11,368 nucleotides of DNA, taken from Cyclobacteriaceae bacterium. Its GTDB lineage: Bacteria; Bacteroidota; Bacteroidia; Cytophagales; Cyclobacteriaceae. The position numbers and the translations under genes are program-made. Location of the stretch: NCBI GenBank assembly GCA_026994125.1, contig JALWRJ010000525.1, positions 1 to 11,368 of the forward strand, given 5' to 3'. Below are positions 6,573 through 11,368 of the stretch, one piece after another (the stretch's first letter is position 1; every line of letters starts with the position of its first letter). Under the pieces are notes generated by a model. The model had not been told where the DNA came from, did no database searches, and saw only the letters and a program-made list of their open reading frames with translations.

Positions 6573-7349
6573 AAACCAAAAAAGCATTTAGGGCAGCACT
6601 TTTTAAAAGATACTGCCATAGCTCGCAAAATAGTAGAGGCACTACAACCACCGGCCAACTGCCAACAGGTACTGGAAATAGGGCCGGGCATGGGTGTGCT
6701 TACCACCTATTTGCTGCAAAACGAATCGCTTAAACTTACGGTGGTAGATGTAGATAAAGAATCGACCAGCTACCTGGCCAGCCACTTACCGGAACTTGCC
6801 CAACACATACTAACCAAAGATTTTTTAGCCACCGATTGGCTCGCCTATTTTAACCACACTCCCTTTGCTGTCATTGGCAATTTTCCTTACAATATATCCT
6901 CCCAAATATTTTTTAAAGTATTAGAAATGAGGATGTATGTACCGCAAGTAGTGGGTATGGTTCAAAAAGAAGTGGCTCAGCGCATTGCCAGCCCTTCGGG
7001 CAACAAAACTTACGGTATTTTAAGTGTGTTGCTCCAGGCTTATTACGATATTGAGTATTTATTTACCGTAAAGCCCGGTGTTTTTAACCCACCCCCTAAA
7101 GTTGATTCGGCTGTTATACGCCTTAGGCGCAACCAAACCCAACAGTTAGGTTGCAACGAAGTATTATTTGTAAAAGTAGTAAAGCAGGGATTTCAAAACC
7201 GGAGGAAAACCTTGCGCAACGCCTTAAAACGGCTAGCTTTGCCAGCAGAATTGCAAAAACATAGCTTATTGGATAAAAGAGCCGAGCAATTGGCCGTAGC
7301 CGACTTTGTAAGGCTAACGAATTTAATGGAAGAAGGGTGGAAGAAATAA
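6561..7349 (+). CDS. rsmA: 16S rRNA (adenine(1518)-N6/adenine(1519)-N6)-dimethyltransferase
   Basis: RsmA (KsgA) dimethylates two adjacent adenines in the last hairpin of 16S rRNA late in small-subunit assembly. I start it at TTG 6561, giving 262 residues beginning MAKVKPKKHLGQHFLKD, which matches the family N-terminus. The frame is open back to 6381, but that part is antisense to pdxA and looks unrelated. Motifs in this numbering: SAM-binding VLEIGPGMGVLT (37-48), acidic VVDVDKE (61-67), catalytic GNFPYNIS (106-113, NFPY for the common NLPY) and VQKEVAQRI. The C-terminal rRNA-binding region is present. Its stop overlaps the mgtE start by 13 nt, so the two are translationally coupled. No ATG near the family start exists; TTG 6507 is the next alternative and would add 18 odd residues. 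Confidence 0.95.
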   Translation: MAKVKPKKHLGQHFLKDTAIARKIVEALQPPANCQQVLEIGPGMGVLTTYLLQNESLKLTVVDVDKESTSYLASHLPELAQHILTKDFLATDWLAYFNHTPFAVIGNFPYNISSQIFFKVLEMRMYVPQVVGMVQKEVAQRIASPSGNKTYGILSVLLQAYYDIEYLFTVKPGVFNPPPKVDSAVIRLRRNQTQQLGCNEVLFVKVVKQGFQNRRKTLRNALKRLALPAELQKHSLLDKRAEQLAVADFVRLTNLMEEGWKK

Positions 7350-8695
7350 CTACATTTGAGTTAACCAGAGCATTTGCCGATAGCCTAAAAAAAGCCATCG
7401 AAGAGCAAAATAATGCCTTTATTGTAGAAGCACTGCAAGGGGTAAATCCGGCTGATATAACCGAAACCCTGGAAGAATTTACCACCGATGAATCCAAGTA
7501 CATATTGGATTTGCTGGATACCGAGATTGGAGCCGAAATATTAAGTAATTTAGAAGAAGACACCCTTAAAAAGTTTTTACGGGTTTTTACCCCCCGCGAA
7601 ATTGCTACCTACATAGAATATATCGATTCGGATGATGCGGCCGATATCTTAAATCAACTTCCGGTTCGCGATAGCGAAGAAGTAATTTCTTTGTTAAGCA
7701 ACCCGGAAAAAGCCAGCCATATTATAGACCTTATGCGCTACGATGAAGACGTAGCAGGAGGCATTATGGCCAAAGAGCTTATTAAAGCCAACCTAAATTG
7801 GACGGTAGAGCAAACCACCGAAGAAATTAGAGACCAGGCCGAAAATGTATCTAAAATATTTTCGGTGTACGTGGTAGATGATAAAAATAAATTATTGGGT
7901 AGAGTATCGCTTAAAAATATTTTGCTGGCCCGCAGGGGCACCCGCATTAAAGATATTTACAACGATGATGTAATCTCGGTAAAAACCTACGATGAGGAAG
8001 AAGATGTAATAGCTGCCATGCGCAAGTACGACCTGGAAGCCATACCGGTAGTAAATATGCAAGGTGTTTTAATGGGCAGAATTACCATTGACGATGTGGT
8101 TGATGCCATTACCGAACAAGCCGAAGAAGAACGCCAGTTGATGTCGGGTATATCGGAGGATGTAGAAGAAGACGATAGCGTATGGATGCTAACACGGGCC
8201 AGGATACCCTGGTTGGTAATTGGGCTCATTGGTAGTTTTTTAGGTGCCGAAGTGATTGGGCTTTTTCAAAACGAAATTTCGAGCATTCCAATAATGGCGG
8301 CATTTATCCCTTTAATTACAGCTACTGCGGGCAATGTGGCTATCCAGTCGTCCTCAATTGTAGTGCAAACCCTGGCCAGCAAAAGTGCCTTTCAGGATTC
8401 GGCACTAAAGCGGCTCTACAAAGTAATTGCCGTAGCTATTATAAACGGGCTTTTACTTGCCTTGCTGGCTTTTGCCATTAGTTATTTTAGACGAGGAGAT
8501 TTAAGCATTTCGTTTATTGTAGCCACAGCCCTTAGCTGTGTAGTACTACTGGCTTCGCTTACCGGCACCATTACTCCTTTAATTTTAGAACGACTAAACA
8601 TAAACCCGGCTGCGGCCTCGGGCCCTTTTATTACAACTTTTAACGATATCTTAGGATTAGCGGTTTACTTTGCCGTGGCTTACCTTTTATTTTAA
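7337..8695 (+). CDS. mgtE: Magnesium transporter MgtE
   Basis: A 452-residue MgtE-family Mg2+ channel of the inner membrane. Order: an N-terminal helical domain (about 1-135), two CBS domains (about 140-260) that sense cytoplasmic Mg2+, a connecting helix (about 260-285) and a five-helix membrane domain from RARIPWL (287) to the end. AAFIPLITATAGNVAIQSS (321-339) and NPAAASGPFITTFNDILG (423-440) are the pore-lining signatures. D437 matches the conserved aspartate at the ion pathway. The start is GTG 7337, overlapping rsmA by 13 nt; FELTRAF fits the N-terminus of Bacteroidota homologues and no ATG lies nearby. The stop overlaps the next ATG by one base. Closure by Mg2+ binding at the N and CBS domains is known for the family; the acidic residues needed are abundant here. 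Confidence 0.96.
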   Translation: MEEITTFELTRAFADSLKKAIEEQNNAFIVEALQGVNPADITETLEEFTTDESKYILDLLDTEIGAEILSNLEEDTLKKFLRVFTPREIATYIEYIDSDDAADILNQLPVRDSEEVISLLSNPEKASHIIDLMRYDEDVAGGIMAKELIKANLNWTVEQTTEEIRDQAENVSKIFSVYVVDDKNKLLGRVSLKNILLARRGTRIKDIYNDDVISVKTYDEEEDVIAAMRKYDLEAIPVVNMQGVLMGRITIDDVVDAITEQAEEERQLMSGISEDVEEDDSVWMLTRARIPWLVIGLIGSFLGAEVIGLFQNEISSIPIMAAFIPLITATAGNVAIQSSSIVVQTLASKSAFQDSALKRLYKVIAVAIINGLLLALLAFAISYFRRGDLSISFIVATALSCVVLLASLTGTITPLILERLNINPAAASGPFITTFNDILGLAVYFAVAYLLF

Positions 8696-9627
8696 TGCAA
8701 ACCCGTTGCCTAATTGTAGATAAGATGCACCCCGGTATCGAAGACCTCCTCCTTCAGGCAGGCCTGCAAGCCGATTACCGACCCACAATTTCGCGCCAGG
8801 AAATTAAAGACATCATAGCCAATTACCAAGGTCTTATTATACGCAGCAAAACATACGTAAATGAAGACCTGTTGCAAACCGCCACCCGGCTAAAATTTGT
8901 AGCCCGGGCAGGATCGGGGATTGACAACCTGGATGCCCGATGGTTGCAAAACAATAATATTAACATTATAAATGCCCCCGAAGGTAATAGAGATGCCGTT
9001 GGTGAGCACACAACAGGCCTGATATTGAGTTTGCTGCACAATTTACACCAGGCCCATCAGCAGGTAACACAGGGCATTTGGGATAGAGAAGGAAACCGAG
9101 GCACTGAATTAAGCACAAAAACTGTAGGTATTATTGGGTACGGAAACATGGGCATGGCCGTAGCCAAAAGGCTTTCGGCCCTGGGTGCCCGGGTAATAGC
9201 TTACGATAAGTACCACCCCATTTTTACAACCCACTACGCCCAGTCGGTAAGCCTGCACCAACTTAAAGAAGAAACCGATATTTTGTCGTTGCATGTACCC
9301 TTGGCAAAAGATACCCAAAACATGACATCGGGAAATTTCTTTACTGAATTCAAAAAAAATCTTATATTTATAAATACATCACGGGGCGAAGTGGCTCCCT
9401 TGGAATCAATAAGCCAAGCCCTGGAAGCCGGAAAAATTACCAAAGCGGCTCTGGATGTACTGGAAAACGAAAAACTAAAATCATTAACTCCTAACCAACT
9501 AAAAAACTTTAACTACCTTAAATCCTCGGGCAAGGTAATTTTTACACCGCACGTAGCAGGCTGGACAACAGAGAGTTACGTAAAATTGAATAAAGTTTTG
9601 GTTAAAAAGATTAGTGCACTTTTTTGA
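8695..9627 (+). CDS. D-2-hydroxyacid dehydrogenase, phosphoglycerate dehydrogenase-like
   Basis: A 310-residue NAD-dependent D-isomer-specific 2-hydroxyacid dehydrogenase. The catalytic set is complete: R230 (INTSRGEV), E259 (ALDVLENE) and H286 (FTPHVAGWT). The Rossmann motif GYGNMG (148-153) is followed by D171 at the end of the second strand, which favours NAD over NADP. ARAGSGIDNLD and NAPEGNRDAVGEHT resemble phosphoglycerate dehydrogenases (SerA). It lacks any C-terminal ACT domain, so it would be a short SerA-type enzyme without serine feedback, or act on another 2-hydroxyacid. The substrate cannot be set from sequence and no serC or serB is nearby. The ATG overlaps the mgtE stop by one base, so it is the third gene of the rsmA-mgtE transcript. 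Confidence 0.9.
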   Translation: MQTRCLIVDKMHPGIEDLLLQAGLQADYRPTISRQEIKDIIANYQGLIIRSKTYVNEDLLQTATRLKFVARAGSGIDNLDARWLQNNNINIINAPEGNRDAVGEHTTGLILSLLHNLHQAHQQVTQGIWDREGNRGTELSTKTVGIIGYGNMGMAVAKRLSALGARVIAYDKYHPIFTTHYAQSVSLHQLKEETDILSLHVPLAKDTQNMTSGNFFTEFKKNLIFINTSRGEVAPLESISQALEAGKITKAALDVLENEKLKSLTPNQLKNFNYLKSSGKVIFTPHVAGWTTESYVKLNKVLVKKISALF

Positions 9628-9631
9628 TTGA

Positions 9632-9659
9632 AACTTATTTTACAGTAAGTTAGTTTTTT
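9632..9659 (+). terminator. Weak intrinsic terminator after the dehydrogenase gene
   Basis: AACTTA (9632-9637) and TAAGTT (9646-9651) form a 6-bp stem with an 8-nt loop, followed two bases later by six T (9654-9659). It begins 5 nt after the dehydrogenase stop codon. The stem is A+T-rich and hence weak, but the position and T run fit termination of the rsmA-mgtE-dehydrogenase transcript. Partial readthrough into the next gene is likely. Confidence 0.5.
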
Positions 9660-9668
9660 AAGAAGAAG

Positions 9669-10490
9669 ATGAACAGAATTAAAAACTATTTCGAAGAGCT
9701 CATTCAAAAGCCCATACTTACCTCATTTATTGTATTTGGGCTGCTAACGGTTTTAATTCTAGGGTTAAGCATGCCTTATTACCTTAAAGATTTTGATAAT
9801 ATTTATATGAACGTACTGGCCGAAGCTCACGGTATGCTGTTCGATATTCTTATCATTGGTATATTATTATTTTGGCTACGCCAGGTAGGCGAAGAAAAAC
9901 AACGAATAAGCCAATTTATAGATGAAATTGACGATTTTAGAATGTGGGAATCGGAAGAGGCAGCCTTTAGAAATGTGGGTAATATTAAAAGGTTAAACAG
10001 GCACGGAGTGTATAATATTGATTTGGTAGGTTGCTATTTAAAAAAGACGAATTTGAGTGGTGTAAACCTGGAAAATAGCAATTTAAACACGGCAAACCTA
10101 TCAAATGGTATTTTAATAGAAGCAAATTTGCAAGGTACCCGAATGAACCAAACCAATTTTGAAAACGCTAATTTAAACCATGCCAACCTAAGCCATTCGT
10201 TTGCCAGTGGCAGCAATTTTAAAGATGCTTTTATGATTAAAGCCAACCTAAGCCATGCCTTTTTGATTAAAGCTGATTTTAAAAATGGTTTTTTAATGGA
10301 AGCTAATTTAAGCCATTGTTCGCTTTCTGAAACTAATTTTGAAAACGCAAATTTGTACAAGGCCGATTTTAGAGGAGCAACAGGGCTTACCATTGAACAG
10401 CTCTCTAAAGCCAAATCGTTGTACCTGGCCTCGTTCGACCCCGAACTCAAAGCAGAACTCAAAGAGCAGATACCGAATTTAATAGGTTAA
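9669..10490 (+). CDS. Two-TM membrane protein with pentapeptide-repeat domain
   Basis: A 273-residue protein of unknown role. Two hydrophobic helices (about 17-37 and 54-71) are joined by a short loop, with a charged linker (about 72-115) after them. Pentapeptide repeats of the A(D/N)LXX type run from about 118 to 237, enough for about six coils of a right-handed quadrilateral beta-helix. ANLSH recurs at 172, 192 and 212, a 20-residue period equal to one full coil; the DNA word GCCAACCTAAGCCAT recurs 60 nt apart at 10182 and 10242. The tail GATGLTIEQLSKAK...LDPEL-like is a common end for these domains. The repeats would face the cytoplasm if the N-terminus is inside. Relatives include DNA-mimic gyrase protectors, but the membrane anchor argues against that. 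It lies 41 nt after the dehydrogenase gene. Confidence 0.88.
   Translation: MNRIKNYFEELIQKPILTSFIVFGLLTVLILGLSMPYYLKDFDNIYMNVLAEAHGMLFDILIIGILLFWLRQVGEEKQRISQFIDEIDDFRMWESEEAAFRNVGNIKRLNRHGVYNIDLVGCYLKKTNLSGVNLENSNLNTANLSNGILIEANLQGTRMNQTNFENANLNHANLSHSFASGSNFKDAFMIKANLSHAFLIKADFKNGFLMEANLSHCSLSETNFENANLYKADFRGATGLTIEQLSKAKSLYLASFDPELKAELKEQIPNLIG
10182..10316 (+). repeat. 60-nt-period internal repeats in the pentapeptide gene
   Basis: GCCAACCTAAGCCAT occurs at 10182-10196 and again at 10242-10256; a diverged copy, GCTAATTTAAGCCAT, lies at 10302-10316. All three are exactly 60 nt apart and encode ANLSH. The DNA identity suggests recent coil duplication in this gene, or slippage between repeats. 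Confidence 0.75.
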
Positions 10491-10518
10491 CACATTTTTT
10501 TAATACAACCCTGGAGCT

Positions 10519-10548
10519 TTTGAGTTTAGCAAAAAACCACTATTTTTG
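10519..10548 (+). promoter_or_regulatory. Bacteroidota-type promoter for greA
   Basis: TTTG (10519-10522) and TATTTTTG (10541-10548) match both parts of the Bacteroidota primary-sigma consensus (TTTG at -33, TAnnTTTG at -7) with an 18-nt spacer. RNA would begin near 10552-10556. The site lies 29 nt after the pentapeptide gene stop and 116 nt before the greA ATG, so it should drive greA and the HIT gene through a leader of about 110 nt. It is the best promoter match in the window. Confidence 0.75.
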
Positions 10549-10555
10549 CCTGCAA

Positions 10556-10594
10556 ATGACTAATTTAACAATCAATCAAGTAAAAAAACAATAA
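10556..10594 (+). other. Possible 12-codon leader ORF upstream of greA
   Basis: An ATG at 10556 opens a short frame encoding MTNLTINQVKKQ and ends at TAA 10592-10594. The ATG would fall only a few nt from the predicted RNA 5' end, so translation would be leaderless or nearly so. It stops 4 nt before the first of two alternative hairpins. A frame this short in A+T-rich DNA can arise by chance, and its codons show no run of a single amino acid. Confidence 0.2.
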
Positions 10595-10598
10595 ATTC

Positions 10599-10650
10599 CC
10601 GTAACATATAAAGTAACGGCTGCATGGTTGTGGCCGTTATTTTAATTTAT
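10599..10650 (+). promoter_or_regulatory. Alternative hairpins in the greA leader, terminator-like
   Basis: Three segments compete. Segment 1, CCGTAAC (10599-10605), can pair with segment 2, GTAACGG (10613-10619), at six of seven positions around a 7-nt loop. Segment 2 can instead pair with segment 3, GCCGTTA (10633-10639). The 2:3 stem extends to 12 bp (10609-10620 with 10633-10644, one G-U) around a 12-nt loop and runs into the T-rich TTTTAATTTAT, as in an intrinsic terminator. Its 3' arm ends 19 nt before the greA ATG. If it terminates, greA would be attenuated. It could instead be a leftover terminator of an upstream transcript, with greA using another start. Confidence 0.5.
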
Positions 10651-10663
10651 AAAGGTTTATCTT

Positions 10664-11137
10664 ATGTCAGAAATTTCATACTATACCAAAGAAGGCTTGC
10701 AAAAACTAAAAGACGAATTGCACGAACTAAAAACAAAAGGCCGTGCCGATATATCTAAACAAATAGCCGAAGCACGCGACAAGGGTGATTTAAGCGAAAA
10801 TGCAGAATACGATGCAGCCAAAGATGCTCAAGGGCATTTAGAAGCACGCATAGCCATGCTGGAGCAAACCGTTGGCAATGCGCGCGAAATAGACGAATCG
10901 ACCATTGATACCTCCAAAGTAAGTATTTTATCGAAAGTAAAAATTAAGAACCTTAAAATGGGAGCTACCGTAACCTATACCCTGGTAGCCGAAGAAGAAG
11001 CAGATATTAAAGCAGGAAAAATATCGGTAAAATCGCCCATAGGCAAGGGCTTGTTGGGCAAAAAACCTGGCGAAAAGGCCGAAATTGAAACACCGGGAGG
11101 GGTAATAACCTTTGAAATACTTGAAATTGGAATGTAA
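10664..11137 (+). CDS. greA: Transcription elongation factor GreA
   Basis: A 157-residue factor that enters the secondary channel of RNA polymerase and triggers cleavage of backtracked RNA. The N-terminal coiled coil (about 1-75) carries the tip sequence ARDKGDLSENAEYDAAKDAQ with the two functional acidic residues D42 and E45. The C-terminal FKBP-like domain (about 80-157) has SPIGKGLLGKKPGE and ends in ITFEILEIGM. Length and order are normal. Start: YYTKEGLQKLKDEL follows the ATG as in homologues. The stop overlaps the next ATG by one base. The leader holds a promoter and terminator-like hairpin (separate entries); in E. coli the greA leader also contains a terminator that yields short GraL RNAs. 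Confidence 0.98.
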   Translation: MSEISYYTKEGLQKLKDELHELKTKGRADISKQIAEARDKGDLSENAEYDAAKDAQGHLEARIAMLEQTVGNAREIDESTIDTSKVSILSKVKIKNLKMGATVTYTLVAEEEADIKAGKISVKSPIGKGLLGKKPGEKAEIETPGGVITFEILEIGM

Positions 11138-11368
11138 TGGCCAGCATTTTTACAAAAATAATAGAGCGGCAAATACCGGCCTATATTGTGGCCGAAGACG
11201 AAAAGCATATTGCCTTTTTGGATATTAACCCATTGGCTAAGGGGCATACCCTGGTAATACCCAAGCAAGAAGTTGACTATGTGTACGATTTATCGGATGC
11301 CGACCTTACAGCGCTTAACTTATTTGCTAAAAAAGTTGCAGGTGCTATCAAAAAATCGGTAAACTGTA
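11137..11368 (+). CDS. HIT-family hydrolase (5' part, runs off the window)
   Basis: The first 77 codons of a histidine-triad (HIT) protein, beginning MASIFTKIIERQIPAYIV and followed by FLDINPLAKGHTLVIPKQ, the usual strand-turn of the Hint branch. HIT proteins are small cytoplasmic nucleotide hydrolases or transferases acting on phosphoramidates such as AMP-lysine. The catalytic His-X-His-X-His motif normally falls near residue 100 and is beyond the window edge, so activity cannot be checked here. The ATG overlaps the greA stop by one base, so both are translated from one mRNA. greA-HIT is a familiar pair in Bacteroidota. Confidence 0.92.
   Translation, partial: MASIFTKIIERQIPAYIVAEDEKHIAFLDINPLAKGHTLVIPKQEVDYVYDLSDADLTALNLFAKKVAGAIKKSVNC

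Noticed and set aside
10034..10462. 142-codon minus-strand frame opposite the pentapeptide gene
   Set aside because: Its repetitive pattern is a reflection of the pentapeptide repeats on the coding strand.

Overview
The window reads as chromosome of a Bacteroidota bacterium (Flavobacteriia/Cytophagia/Sphingobacteriia grade; I cannot place it lower). The grounds are gene content and order (pdxA, DUF177, rpmF, fabH, efp, accB, accC on one strand; greA followed by a HIT-family gene), the lack of clear Shine-Dalgarno sequences, and two matches to the Bacteroidota promoter form TTTG...TAnnTTTG. It is almost entirely core housekeeping DNA. I see no insertion sequence, phage gene, CRISPR array, tRNA or rRNA.

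Layout. (1) 57-686, +: a NarL/LuxR-type response regulator with no partner kinase in view. (2) 687-966: a 280-nt convergent gap with several inverted repeats. (3) 967-4406, -: in transcription order fabH, efp, accB, accC, a fatty-acid-initiation cluster with the translation factor EF-P inserted. (4) 4407-4684: a non-coding gap with a strong terminator for the upstream unit, a perfect 18-bp palindrome and a cluster of short repeats. (5) 4685-5396, -: DUF177/YceD and rpmF, probably with their own promoter at about 5416-5423. (6) 5468-6493, -: pdxA. (7) 6561-9627, +: rsmA, mgtE and a D-2-hydroxyacid dehydrogenase with overlapping ends, so almost certainly one transcript, divergent from pdxA. (8) 9669-10490, +: a two-TM pentapeptide-repeat membrane protein. 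(9) 10519-11368, +: greA with a structured leader, then the 5' part of a HIT-family gene that runs off the window.

How the genes work together. AccB and AccC make up the biotin carrier and biotin carboxylase half of acetyl-CoA carboxylase, which supplies malonyl-CoA; FabH uses malonyl-ACP for the first condensation of fatty acid synthesis. RpmF, EF-P, RsmA and GreA serve ribosome structure, elongation, ribosome maturation and transcription elongation. PdxA makes a pyridoxal-phosphate precursor, and MgtE imports Mg2+.

The best leads are regulatory and non-coding, not a new multi-gene system. They are (a) a greA leader with a good promoter, a possible 12-codon leader ORF and two mutually exclusive hairpins, the second terminator-like; (b) the 18-bp palindrome and repeat cluster upstream of fabH; and (c) the structured gap downstream of accC.
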